From contig CM033397.1 of NCBI GenBank assembly GCA_019426215.1, positions 31,188,480 through 31,252,479 of the forward strand: DNA of 64,000 nt. The letters run 5' to 3'. Both the position numbers and the translations under genes were made by a program. The DNA is from Buddleja alternifolia (Eukaryota; Streptophyta; Magnoliopsida; Lamiales; Scrophulariaceae). Below, one piece after another: positions 42,979 to 55,300 of this stretch. Positions within the stretch are counted from its first letter, which is position 1. Every line of letters starts with the position of its first letter. Under the pieces are notes generated by a model. The model saw only the letters and a list, made by a program, of their open reading frames with translations, was not told the origin of the DNA and did no database searches.

Positions 42979-45036
42979 TTAAATGACCTTCCTGGCCTCA
43001 ATCTTATCACGAGGTAGCTCATCATTGACTAGATAGTCGGTAATCACATCCTTCCAGGATCTCTCAGTCGAAACTGGCAAGACCGATGCTAACGAGTCTA
43101 ATTCCGAGTGCTCAGCCACCAGTAGAGTGACTTTCTTGCTTTTCAACCCTACAATTTGATTTGCAAATTTCGACAAAGCATCTGCTATTTCATTTTCATC
43201 TCTAGGGATCTGATGCAACTCAACTTTTTCAAACTCTAGCATCAATTCCCTCACCTTCTTCAAATATCGTACCATTGTTCGTTCCCTGGCTTCGTACGTG
43301 CCGGCGACTTGCCTAGCCACTAATTGCGAATCTGTGTAGACCATTAGCGTCTTTACCTCTAAGCTTTTTGCCATCCTCAAACCTGCAATAAGGGCCTCGT
43401 ACTCCGCTTCATTATTTGTTACATCAAAATTTAACTTAATAGCGAATTCCATATCCAACCTATCTGGGGTTTGCAACCAAACTCCAATTCCTCCCCTCTT
43501 CGTCATTGACGAGCCATCCACATGTAAAAGCCATGGCTTTACTGACTCCACTGCAACCACTCCAAGGACTGATTCCGTAGTCATCTCAACAACAAAATCG
43601 GCCATGACCTGCGCTTTCACTGCTGTACGGCTTCTATATTCAATGTTGAATTCTCCCAATTCAATGGCCCACTTAACAAGTCTGCCCGAAACATCAGGTT
43701 TTGCCAACACTTGCTTCAGGGGCTTGTTCGTCAAGACAACAATTTGATGGGACTGAAAATAGGGTCGCAATTTACGAGCGGAAGTCACTAGAGCGAGTGC
43801 CCATTTTTCAATCTCCAAATAATTTAACTCAGCCCCTTGGATTAATTTACTAACGTAATATACCAGTTTGTGTTCGTTTTTGACCTCTCGAACCAATACC
43901 GCACTGATGGCTGCCAAGGAAACAGCCAAGTATAAGAACAAGGGTTCCCCGAAAACTGGTTTTGTCAGTAATGGGGGTGATACTAAGTATTCTTTAAGCT
44001 CCTGGAAGGCCTTTTCACATTCTTCGGACCACGTGAAATTTTTTACCTTTCGTAAGATTTTGAAAAATTGTAGTCCTTTGGCAGCCAATCGAGATATAAA
44101 TCTGTTTAGGCTTGCCATTCTTCCTGTCAGTTTTTGTACATCCTTTACACTTGAGGGGGATTTCATAGCTAAGATGGCCTCGATTTTTTCAGGGTTGGCC
44201 TCGATACCCCGTTCAGTTACCATATAGCCCAAGAATTTTCCCCCTCGAACTCCAAATGTACATTTATTAGGGTTTAGTTTCATCCCGTATCGTTTCATTA
44301 TTTCAAAAGAATTCATCAAGTGATTTAAGTGGTCCGACTCGTCCACATATTTGACGAGCATATCATCAATGTACACCTCCATGGTCTTCCCTATCTCATT
44401 CTCAAACATCGTATTGACCAATCGTTGATACGTGGCTCCTGAGTTACGAAGGCCAAAAGGCATTACATTGTAACATTATACACCTCTGGCCGTGACGAAG
44501 GAAGTCTTCTCCCTATCTTCCTCCACCATCATTATTTGATTGAAACCCTGATAGGCATCCATCATGCTCAACAATGCAAAACCTGCAGTAGAATCTACTA
44601 ATAAATCAATACGAGGCAAGGGATAAGGGTCCCGAGGGAAAACTTTGTTTAGATCAGTGAAATCGGTACACATGCGCCATTTGTTTTCGGCTTTAGGTAC
44701 AAGGACTACATTTGCTAGCCATTCAGTAAATTGAATTTCATTTACATATCCTACTTCAAGCAGCTTCTTCACCTCTTCTTCAATGATGGCATCTCTATCA
44801 GGCCCGAAATTTCTTCGTTTCTGACAAATCGATCTTGCCTCGGGGTCAACATTCAAACGATGCACTATCACCTCCGGGTCAATGCCTTGAAAATCCGCAG
44901 CCTTCCAAGCAAAAATATCTGTGTTTGCCTTGAGAAATTTTATCAATTTCGACTCCATTGTGGGACTCAGTTGCCCCCCAATCTTGGTAGTTTTCTCTGC
45001 ATCATTTTCAAAAAATTGAATAGTTTTGTGCTCCAC
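42979..45036 (-). pseudogene. Gypsy reverse transcriptase, RNase H and second RNase H
   Basis: The frame is continuous over a single TAA (44476-44478) where Tyr is usual. RT: 'WRMCTDFTDLNK', 'MPFGLRNSGATYQR', YIDD. The first RNase H covers 'LYLAVS ... VYYVSKLIQGAE ... WALALVTSARKLRPYF'. Then a linker, and a second RNase H with VDGS, NNEAEYEA, YTDSQL and NEIADALS (all four acidic residues). The second domain marks the Tat lineage. The ORF ends early (TAA at 42979). Confidence 0.92.
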
Positions 45037-45039
45037 AGT

Positions 45040-45640
45040 CTACACCCTCGTACCGATTTTCCTTTGCCTCTTATCCAACTGCTCCATCAGCATGACTGCC
45101 TCCTCATCCACGACATTTACCCTCTTCACTTCCCTTTTCCTTTTCTTGCTCGAATTAGGCACTAACGAGGTAGTGTAACAGTCTCGGGCTTCCAGCTGAT
45201 TGCCCCTTACTTCGCCTATCCCATCTCTGGTTTTGAACTTCAATTTCAAATGAGGAGTCGAAACAATGGCTCCAAACATATTTAGCATCGTCCTCCCCAC
45301 AATCATATTGTAAGCAAAGGGGGTATCCACAACCAAAAAGGTCACACGCAATGTCTTTCTCTTCGGAGCCGATCCCAGCGAAACGTCGAGCTCTATTGAA
45401 CCTTTCGACATGATTTGTGACCCAGTGAATCCCATTAAGGGAGTACTCACCGCTCGTAAGTTCACCCTCCCCAAGTCCATCTTTTGTAAAACATCCCAAA
45501 AGATTATAGCAACTGAACTGCCAGTATCGACCAACACCTTATGTACAGCAAAATTTGCGACATCCATTGTTATCACCATTGGATCATTATGGGGAACAAT
45601 CATGCCCTCGTAATCCCTATCGTCAAAACTATTGGCTGGT
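45040..45640 (-). pseudogene. Gypsy aspartic protease
   Basis: 'VHKVLVDTGSSVAIIFWDVL' contains the DTGS active site, and 'YNMIVGRTMLN' is the second conserved loop. It is joined to RT in the same frame through TAG at 45040. A one-base loss in a T run near 45636 separates it from gag. Confidence 0.9.
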
Positions 45641-47318
45641 CATGATTATGTACAGAAAAGACCTTCGTAGGCTCCTGACGATAGTGATTGCTACGCATCT
45701 CCCTCTTATGCCTTTTTCTCGCATTGGACGAATCACCTCCAGCCGGTCCTCCCGCTATAGTGTGGATCTCCGCCCTGACTACATTAGTATGTTCTTTATG
45801 TCGATCACCTTGACGACTGTTGTCATTGTCCCTCTTTTCATCATGGCGTCGATAGTTGTCACTTCGACGATGGTCATCAGTCCGGGGACGGTCATATGGG
45901 CGACTGTCCCGGACCTGATGTTCATACCGGTCTCCATCCCTTTTATAACAGAAACGATTCGGCGATCGACTACGCGATCGTTGCATCTCTTTTGTGCGAT
46001 TGGCTTCTAGAGCTCTTACTTCCGCAAGAGTATGATCAATAAAGTCGTTAAGAACACCATATTTAATCAAACGTTCAAGTTCATCTTGCAATTGATAACA
46101 TTCTTAAGTATCGTGGCCATTGTCTTTGTGAAACTGACAATACTTATCTGAATTTGCTCTGGATTTCGATTTCATTGGCTTGGGCCATCGAATTGCATTC
46201 ATATGCTGCATCGCCAGTAGCACTCTGCCTCTTGATGCTTTCAAGGGGGTGTACTGCTCGTATTTTGAGTATCGAGGGGGTCGTTCGTGGTTCTTTTCAG
46301 ACCTCGACCCTTCCTGTTGATAACTATTGTCTTTTCGATCTAGTCGATCGTTTACGGGCTTGCAAGCCTCGGAATCTTTTGACAGGTTCATTTCCTCCTC
46401 GTTGATACACTGCTCTTCCAGCTGCATCAGCTCTTCTTGATCTTTAGGTGCACGACGAGCAAGGGCAGAGGCCAAAGTACCTTTTTTCAAAGCCAACAAA
46501 AGAAATATTACCACAAGATCATGAGTTAATTCAGGTATTTCTATAACTTCCTGATTAAACCTATGACCAAAATCCCTCAGACTCTCTCCCGGACCCTGCT
46601 TGAACCCCTTCATGGACGACACAGACTTCCTGGCCTTCTTGTTGGCGGAAAAATGATTTTCAAACCTCTTAATGAGCTGTTAGTAGGACACTATCGAACC
46701 GGGCTGCTGACTAGTGAACCAGTCTTGAGCCCGTCCTACTAAAGTCGTCACAAAAACCCGTGCATTTATGGCCTTGAATGAACTCGGGGGTTCTTCAAAC
46801 ATTATACTTTCACAAAACGGCGAGTTTCTAGCCATCAATGCGGACATCGATCTATTTTTTGAACGAGGCGCCTCCGGTCTACGACTCGCCCTACCAAGCT
46901 TTTCATAAATATCATCAATTTCTGCCCTTGACAAAGCTAGCTGCTCCCTCTCTTCCTGCAAGGGCTGCTTTCCCCGTCGAACCTCCCCGCGTGCACTAGC
47001 CCCGCTGTTGACCTCCTCATCGGACTGTGCTCCTTTCTCGACCCTCTTCCTACGCTCTGGATTCAAACCTTCATCTTCAGGGAACAGCTTCCTAGGTGCC
47101 AGGGGAGCCCCCGGAGTCTTAGGTATGCTCGGAGTTATTGGCCCCGACGCCATCAAACGACTCAGAACGTCATCCACCTTCTGCTGAACCATCTTCTCCA
47201 ACTCTCCTTTTGTTACTAACATCTTCTCATCACCTCTGTCACCACCGCTTCTGTCAGGAGCAGAAGACATAGAATCCTCAATGCGAACTCGCTTATCCTT
47301 CTGACCATCTCCTTCCAT
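45641..47318 (-). pseudogene. Gypsy gag, interrupted by stops
   Basis: The first ATG in frame is at 47318 (MEGDGQKDKRVRIED). The capsid core includes 'FKAINARVFVTTLVGRAQDW' and 'FRRF'-like 'LIKRFENHF'. A zinc-knuckle-like 'YCQFHKDNGHDT' follows, then an Arg/Asp-rich tail (SRSRSPNRF). Stops at 46680 and 46104 are single-codon changes in an otherwise continuous frame. Confidence 0.88.
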
Positions 47319-47352
47319 CCTGACGCCAAATTCAGCGACTCTGGAGTAATTT

Positions 47353-47368
47353 CCCACAGACGGCGCCA
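47353..47368 (-). promoter_or_regulatory. Primer-binding site of the gypsy element
   Basis: Minus TGGCGCCGTCTGTGGG, three bases after the 5' LTR, as in Tat-type elements. Confidence 0.85.
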
Positions 47369-47371
47369 AAC

Positions 47372-47991
47372 TGATCTAGCACGGATTTTTCCCCTACTAT
47401 CCCAGTCAAGAGGATCAACATTACGCCGAAACAACACGCTATCAATATTATAGACTGCACTCATACGATGTTAAGTTACCTACGTACCCATTCGGGATCA
47501 AGTCTAAACGTAGTTCGAATAAGGTGGTTAGAATTGATATGATTCATAGTATTATGATCACTCGTATTTGTACAAGAGGTTCGTACTCTCGAGTCTCCGA
47601 TTATCTAAGCTCCACGAGTAGTGATTCGTAGTATTTATGGCTCAGATTCTCGGTCCCCCACTTCTTCATAAATGACTGTATTTATAGAGTTTTCATTCGG
47701 TACTGTAGGGCGAATGATTGACAAGACGTCTTGCCTACGGATTCCCTACACGTGTATGAGATGGGTGGCACAGATTCGACGCCCATCGGGTCGGGCCATG
47801 AACCGACCCTACCCGAATTTCAAAAACACGCGGATCTTGGAGTGTAATGCAAATACCAAGGTTATAGGGGCCGAGTGTGAAATCTGTCTCGTTTCCTCAT
47901 ATTCGAGGTAGTATTTCACATATACGACCCTATATATTCCAAGGAATACGAGCTGACGACTATTAAATCTAATAATATTTTAGGTATATCA
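47372..47991 (-). repeat. 5' LTR of the Ty3/gypsy element
   Basis: 620 bp, full-length partner of 37696-38285, including the ~37 bp ('cccctactatcccagtc' region) missing there. Confidence 0.95.
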
Positions 47992-47996
47992 AATAC
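47992..47996. repeat. 5-bp target duplication AATAC, right
   Basis: Matches 37691-37695. Confidence 0.9.
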
Positions 47997-48193
47997 ATAT
48001 CTCGAACAATCAATTTTTTTTACTATACATTTCATGGGTTACTCTGAAGTCTGAACTTTAGTTCAGTAATTTAAAAACCAAATTATGGGGATCTATAGAA
48101 CAGTTGCAAACTTGAGAAAAGAGAAATTGAATATATAGATCAAAGACAGATACTTCATACTAGATATGTGTACTATGATGTGGATTGTAGTGC

Positions 48194-48250
48194 ATGATAT
48201 ATATATATATATATATACATACATACATATTATATACATACATACATACT
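48194..48250. repeat. (AT)n-(ACAT)n microsatellite
   Basis: An AT run followed by 'acatacatacat' units. Confidence 0.9.
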
Positions 48251-48329
48251 TCCAATTCTCAAGAAGATCAAGCATCATTGCCAAAGTATTTTCCAACAAA
48301 AGTTAGAAAGGTTGTTTGGGATTCCAACG

Positions 48330-50240
48330 ATCTTCATTGTGAATGAGATTCTGGGTTACATAAATCCATATGGGGTTATCCATTTGATAAACGGGAAGAC
48401 ATTAGAAGTGCTTACCTACTTGACAATCTTTTTCAAGGCATCCCGAAAAAGTCCCTCAAATATGTAGATGAGTACGGAATAAGATTTTTACTCATTTGTT
48501 ACAAGTTATTTCTCGATTGGTTAGAGTATTCTCCTTCAAAAAATGTCGCATATTGCCTTCCAAGTTTTCTTTTTGTCACACCGAATGTAAATTTTGGGAC
48601 AAATGCATTAATCATTGATGGATTTCAATCTTTGGAAAAAGTGAACAATGGAAAAAGTGCAAGTTCTAATCCATGAAGATAATTGTGTCAATTCTTCTCA
48701 CATCAAAGTAGTGAAACTATGGCATTATTAATGAACTCATTGCAATATATTGAAAGGATTGTAGACAAACAACATTCCAAGTTAGTTGCAAAGAATCATC
48801 TTCGACTCAAGGTTTACGTCAATGTTGCAAAGTTACGTGCATTTTAGGGTGTAGATTTCAGTGGACATAATGAACACCCGAACTTGCATAATCCTGGCAA
48901 TTTTTTAGATATTATGAATCACACAGCTTCATCAAATCAACTACATTATTTTGGAAAATACTTCTCAAAATGTTTCATATACTTCTCGTCAGATTTAAAG
49001 AAGATCTTATCAATCTATGCAATCAAAATTCAAAAATTAAGTAGAGAAGAAATAAATTATGTGTTGAATCTCGAGATGAGTCAAAAAGGGAGCAATTGAC
49101 CATTTTTAAGGTTTTTATGAAAAGAAGGATTTGTTCGAAAAAGGTTCTTTGATATAGTTATGTAGAAGATACTAAAGCCTTTACCTTGAAAAGGAAAATC
49201 TCCATTGTTCTTTCTCGTAATAATCTTATTGTCGAAAAAATCAGAGGACAATGGTATGATGGTGCTAGTAATATGCAAGGAGAGTTGAATGGTTTGCAAG
49301 ATCTCTTTTTGAATGAATGTCCTTATGCATATTATGTTCCTTGTTTTGCGAATCGACTACAACAAATATTAATAGCAATAACGCAAAGTGTTATATCTAT
49401 CAAGCATTTCTTTTTACACTTGCATGTAGTTGTGAATTTAGTCGATTCTTTTTCCAAGCTCCATGATAAGCTACAAATTGCTCAAACTATCAGGATAGAA
49501 TTGATATCTACTAATAAGCTTGAAACTAGAATGAGAAAACATCAAGTTGGCACTATACAACGTCCAGGTGTTACATGGTGGGGATCTCACTTGAAGTCTT
49601 TTCATAATTTACTTGGTATGTTTGACCCAATTCTTTTTATATTAAGTGGATTTATAAATAAAAACAAGTTCATCTTCTGGATCAGCAATTGATGAAGCGT
49701 ATGAAGTAATGACATCATTGAAGCTTGTGTTTATCTTACATTTTATGATTGAGTTATTGGGGATGACAGATGATCTTTGTGCAATTCTACAATGCAAGTC
49801 TCATGATATTTTGAATGCAATGGATGCAGTTGTGAATAGAAGTGGAGTTATTCAGAACTTCAGAGAGAAAGGATGAGATGAGTTGTTTGATAAGACAAAG
49901 GCTTTTTTGCGAGAAACATGAGATAGAAATCTCGAACTCGAATTCAACACCTCAATCGGAAAGATGACTTTATAACGACAATCTTATTACCTTGGAGCAT
50001 CATTATTGAATCGATATATTCACTATCACTATACTTTCTATATTATAAGAGATCAATAATCGGTTCGATGAAAATGCAATAGAGTTGCAAAGACATAGCT
50101 AAGCTTTAGATCAAAGAGATGTATAAAAATCATTTAACATCAGCAATATTTATAAACTTGTTGAGAAGTTCTATCCTTATGATTTCAATGACAAAGAGAA
50201 GTTGCGTATAAAGTATCAATTGGAAATCTTTGGGCTTGTA
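48330..50240 (+). pseudogene. hAT transposase-like (DUF4371 / zf-MYM type), heavily decayed
   Basis: The plus strand keeps recognisable pieces over several frames: 'HPFDKREDIRSAYLL' near 48380, 'HNPGNFLDIMN' near 48887, 'NNLIVEKIRGQWYDGASNMQ' (49216-49277), 'YAYYVPCFANRLQQ', 'GVTWWGSHLKSFHNLL', and the later 'SLKLVFILHFMIELLGMTDD' and 'NAMDAVVNRSGVIQNFREKG'. These match plant zinc-finger MYM / hAT-dimerisation proteins. Many stops and frameshifts. The left end of the element is at 37232, before the gypsy insertion. The right terminus was not found. Confidence 0.8.
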
Positions 50241-50555
50241 TGATATTATTTTCATTTCCAATTCTCAATTTTCAAGTTGAAAAATGTAGAAAAGAAAGTT
50301 TTCAAACTTTTATTGATTTTCGTGTTAAAAATGAAAATATATTTAGATGAGTTGTTAATTTATAAGTTGAAAATAAAAATATATTTTGATGAATGTAATT
50401 TTGTGTGTATTTCTTTACAAAAATACGTGATGAGAATGAGAATATGTTTAGATCATATATTTCTTTTTATTGAGATATAAGTAGAATAAAAAATTGTAAC
50501 ATTGATTTGACATAAAATAATTTTGATTTATAGTTAGTGGGGTAGTTAATTATAT

Positions 50556-50575
50556 TGATATATATATATATATAT

Positions 50576-50619
<44 letters not shown>

Positions 50620-50622
50620 AAA
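50556..50622. repeat. (TA)n/(TG)n microsatellite
   Basis: Compound tract 'tatatata ... gtgtgtgtgt' directly left of an LTR. Confidence 0.95.
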
Positions 50623-50626
50623 TGTA

Positions 50627-52087
50627 TGTTGGTACCAAGTGGCATACGAAAAAAGGTCTGGGGGGGGGGGGATTGAATAGACCCTGAAGTTTTCTTCGAC
50701 TTCAAAAATTTTCGTGCCTCTTAAAATGTTTTGAACGCTTGGAAAGCAAATCGCTAGTTTTAAGCACTAGGATAAAGATAACTTAGACTTAGTGATTTTA
50801 GCAATTACCAAAGTAGGGTAATGTTTAGATCGCTTAATCAGGGTTAGCACAGCGAAAATGATTTTGATGCTTTGTGTTCGGCTTTGCTAATTAGTCGCTT
50901 AACTGATTTTAAAGTTTTTTTAAAGATAATATGCAAATGATAAGTAAAACAATAAAATAGTAAGATAAATGACACAAGATATGAAAGGTTCAATTGGTGA
51001 TGTAATCCCAACTACGTCCTACTTCTTCTTTGAACTCGAAGAAAATTCACTAAATGATAATCAAAGTCTTCATTCAGAGGACTTTTACAAATGATGAATA
51101 AACACAAAGATGACCTTGAGCCCCTTGATCACATAGACTTCAGCTCCACTTGAGATCTCTTCAACAAGCTTCTCTCACTCAATTCACAACTTCTTCCTGA
51201 CAGAGATGAAAGAGGTTGGAGAGTTTTGTCACAAATGTTTGTTTGATTCTTTCAAACAACTTGGAATATCTCAGTAATAGTGAAGGGTTCTTCTATGGAA
51301 GATTTTTGAGATATTTGTGACTGTCTTTGGAATGTATGAAAAGCTTGAAGGTTTTGGCTTTGGAGTTTGAAAGATTTTCTTGGAAGGATTTCAGCAAAGT
51401 TTAGACGTATTTTTCTTGTGCAATTCTTAGTAAATTAGGGTTTTCTGAAAGGTACTATTTATAGACTTTTCTTGGGAATTGTTTTTTGGGCAAATGCTAG
51501 CGCGTGTCTATGACTCGGCGAGTGGGTAGCTCCTTTTTCTGACATTCCTGAAATTCTGTTGCACTGATTGGATATGGCAGATTTTGAACTCTGACAGTCT
51601 AGTCAATGGTGGCTTGTCCGTATGCAAGAAATCCTTATCACATTTAATGCTCTTATCAAGTATTTAATGCATTTAAATTTATTTCTCATTGGAAATAAAT
51701 GCCCGTTGATGATTGCATTTAAGTCCTTCATGACTTCAGAATTTATTTCTGGTGAATCTGATCTCTTGATCACTTGGTAGCTTTGAACGCTGATTCATAA
51801 TTCTTGAAATGTCTTTAGCGTTTGACAGACGCTTAAGACAATCTTCATCTTCATTTGACTTCAGACGCTGATCTTCAACTTCATCTTTGACATACTCACC
51901 TAGAATTCTATCAGCGACTCGATATCCAACTAAAATCTATAAAGACAAAAATCCAGGCCTATCAAATTAATAAACTTTCAATGTTTATACGTGTTTTCTA
52001 TGAAAGTATAAACTTACATTCTTTTGGGGTCTAACAAAAAATCCTATTGTGTCATCATCAAAACAACTAACATGAAATTTCCTAACA
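50627..52087 (-). repeat. LTR of ~1.46 kb, minus orientation
   Basis: The plus strand runs from TGTTGGTACCAAG to TTTCCTAACA, TG...CA with matching ends. It has a 'gtactatttatagact' TATA-like palindrome at about 51448 and a G run at 50659-50670. A polypurine-like tract lies just outside (52088-52112). The first ~870 bp return inverted at 58083-58933. Confidence 0.75.
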
Positions 52088-52112
52088 ATTTACCTCTTTT
52101 TGATGAGGTCAA
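52088..52112 (-). promoter_or_regulatory. Polypurine-like tract next to the LTR
   Basis: The minus strand reads CTCATCAAAAAGAGGTAAAT before TGTTAGG. This resembles the 'catcatcaaaaagggggaga' tract seen in front of the 3' LTR of many plant copia elements, SIRE-like ones among them. It marks 50627-52087 as a 3' LTR. Confidence 0.55.
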
Positions 52113-52385
52113 GACTTTAACTTTTTTATAATTTTAAGAGTTAGACAAAAGCCAAAAGATGTTTATAAGTTAGCGTTTAGAAAGCTAGTTGAGTTAGCTA
52201 ACAGTTATATTAGCTTCAACAAGATGTCAGCGTTCAATCATTCATTCATATATATAGTCTTTTAAAAGCATACAATGATTGCACTGAAATAAGTAAAGTG
52301 ACAGAAGATACAAATTTTTTTTTACAAAGATAAACTATCATCTTCTTTGACCCTTAGATGCCTCATGCTATTCTTCTTGGTAAAT

Positions 52386-55300
52386 CTAACTTGCTAGCTC
52401 AAGAAGAACTATATCAATATCAATCACAGTTGTATGATATTCTTTGTTGTAGTCATCTCGATTTTTCTGGGCACTAAGGTTAAGCTCTAGCAACCTCTCA
52501 ACCCACTCTTTCGGTTGAATTCCAAGTGTCCAAATAAGATCATGGTATAGATCTTGGACCCAGTCATTTGAAGGCTTCCAATTTATCGGCTTATTTAGAG
52601 AAGCAGCAAAAGGGTAAAACCCCATGCCTTCGAGAAAATCAATATCGATATCGGGGAGCCTGTACCTTTACCTGAAGCGCCTCAGCTTGCGCTTTTTAGT
52701 CACTCTTTGTTTAAGTTCTTTTATCTCTTGAAACATTGCGTGCCAATTTTTATTATCTATTTTTGACTTAGAGGCTTTAGCTTCTTTGGATTTAGCTTTT
52801 GGATCACTATCATTTTCCCCCTTCTTGACATCATCTAGCGCTAATCAAATAGCGGCCATGTGGGTATTCATAATCTTGAGTTTTTCCACTAGCTCGACAA
52901 CCTGAGTCGCTACGACTGAATTGGTTGTATCATATCTGAGATGTCACTCAGCGTCTGCGGTGGCATTCTAAGCCAGCGACTGGTTGAACGAGGTAGACAA
53001 TCACTCAATTAAAGGCACCATACTATCAAGTACATTTGCGCTGCATTTAAGCGCTGAATTGGCTATGTCTCGACTTCTGGTTTCAGATGCAAGCTTGATA
53101 TGTTGAATATCATTTTCAATGATTTTAGAGCAGGAACCCTGAATCCGAGTAAGAGAGTTCCGAATCGCTTGCTTGAGGTCTTTATCCTCTTAGTCGCTTT
53201 CAGAATTTGACTCGGAAGAAGAGGAGGAAGGCTCTAGAGATGAAATTAATCCATAAGAGCTAGAGACCGTGGCTTTGCCTCTGGTCGGATCACGAATTAA
53301 TGGTTCCTCCGGATCCTCGATGACCTCTTGAATGGCTTCATCCATAGATTGAGTTGCATCGTCAATTTGCGCAACTTGGGTTTCAAGTGGTGTCTTTTCT
53401 ACTGGAACGCTTGAGGCATTTGGCATTTGGGCGTCTGCAGCAATAGGAGTTTCATCCACTTACATTTCTGTGATCACCACAGAAGGAGATGGTTTTTGAA
53501 GAGGGATGACCCAGAGTGGGCCAATCGCTTCCATAACATGCCTAAAACTTATGTAGAAGGTCTGTGGGATATAGAATAGAGCGTCTTCGCACTGATCAAT
53601 ACTGAACGCTAGGTTAGCTTCTTCTGAAATCTCTACACCTGAGATATAACATCTGAAATAGTCCATTAAAAACAGTATGAGGGCCTGAGCTAGTGCTTCA
53701 TCCACTGGTTGAATAAGAGAGATATACTGTGCCACTTGGATGTTTTGTTCACACATTAAGACAGGGAAGATACTCTAGCCTCTGAATTCGATAAAACCAA
53801 AATACTAGTTGAATGTGATGTCTTCTCAACGATTTCTCTTCTATCTCTGTGGAACTCGGCATGCTCAAAAGTTAGGCGCATGTGCACTTCACTTGGCCTT
53901 GGCGTTTTATCACGCTTGCTGGTGGAGGCATTATTATTGAGGTTCGAAGCGACTCTCTCTGACAATCTGAAAAAGCTGATGCCGAAGGTATAGTTCCATG
54001 CCTTGTCGAAAATAAGGCAAGTCGATAACCTTTCCCACTAGCGGTTTTCGCGTTTGGAGCAGAAAAATAGCGTAACCACGGTGCATGTACCCGATTCCAT
54101 AGTCAAAGAGAGAAGGACATTTAAGCATATGAAAGTGGAGTACAAAATCCTCTGCCCATCTCGATGTGTCCATCACCCAGTGTCTTCTGAGTCTTTCAGC
54201 TATTTGTCTATCTTTCTTGGCCCCGACTAACTTCTTGAATCTTTCTTTTCTCGGGCTTCATCTTCAACCTATTTGTTGATTGGATTGGGTTGTTTTCTAA
54301 ACATTTCACCCTTTTCTTTCCATAATCGCAAGGGGTTTGGAGAAGACTTATTAGCAACAGAATGGACAACTTTTGGCAAAGCAGAATAACCCATTGGTAA
54401 GCGTCGCTTCATCTGGGTTCTTTAGCCAGTTGCCCATATGAGGATATCTGATCTCGACATGAGTGCGGCGGAAAGGAAAGTTGCGGGCTTCACTTTTACC
54501 TACTTCTGGAAAGCGTTTGCTCTCAAACTCTGCCAAATTGCTTTCTGGGGTGCTTAGATACTCTAGTCCAGTGAGCATTTCTTTCTTTGATTTGAGTCCT
54601 AGAGATGCTAGCGATTCACATGTCTCAGATTTGTGAACTCTTGAAAGAAAAGAATTTTGGAGCGCTGTCTGAGAAGTAAGCTCTATTTCAATCATCTGGC
54701 AAAGGGTGTTTTCTCTCCAGGCATAATAATATTCAAGATTTTCTTCAAAGCCTCTTGGAAAGAAATCCACCACTAGAGGAGGGGAATCAGTTGGAGTGGG
54801 GATAATTAGGGCCACTTATGTCGACCGCTCAGCATCTGCATTCGCTTCCCTGGCTGGAGAGATCTCAACGTCAAGAAGGACCTTTTCTGCTTTTTTGGCA
54901 ATTTTCACCACTGTTGCCATATAGACATCCAACTTTAAATCAACCTCGGAAGGGAAAGGAGGTGCATTATCATTTGCCAAAATTTGAGCTGAAACACAAA
55001 AGCATTTGAGACAAGAGAATTTCTACTTAGTAGAAATTCTACCGAAAAGGTAAAAATGCTTACCCTGAGGACTTTTGTCAACTGAAGTCGCTTGAGCTTC
55101 TGGAATAGAAATTAGATTATTCCGTTTAGCGAGTTCATCAATTGCTACTTGCATTCTTGCTATACTAAGAGCTGAAATAATTTAATCCCAGCATTAGATA
55201 AAATACCTAACTAAGGAAGGATAATGTACTTTGTAAATTTACAAGTACTTACCCTGATCGCTAAGATAGTCAGCGTCTGAAGATGGATTAGCTTCAGGCT

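Larger units (their letters stand above)
37696..47991 (-). mobile_element. Ty3/gypsy element, Tat-like lineage
   Basis: A 10.3-kb element with ~600-bp LTRs, a 5-bp target duplication, a primer-binding site TGGCGCCGTCTGTGGG and a polypurine tract. Minus-strand order is gag, protease, RT, RNase H, a second (archaeal-like) RNase H and integrase. The extra RNase H and a long 3' region with an antisense gene point to the Tat lineage (Grande/RIRE2/Ogre relatives). Gag-pol is broken by scattered stops and two or three frameshifts. It is inserted in a hAT element. Confidence 0.95.

Noticed and set aside
45555..46405. Plus-strand frames opposite gag and protease
   Set aside because: Shadows of the minus-strand gag-pol; no domain pattern.
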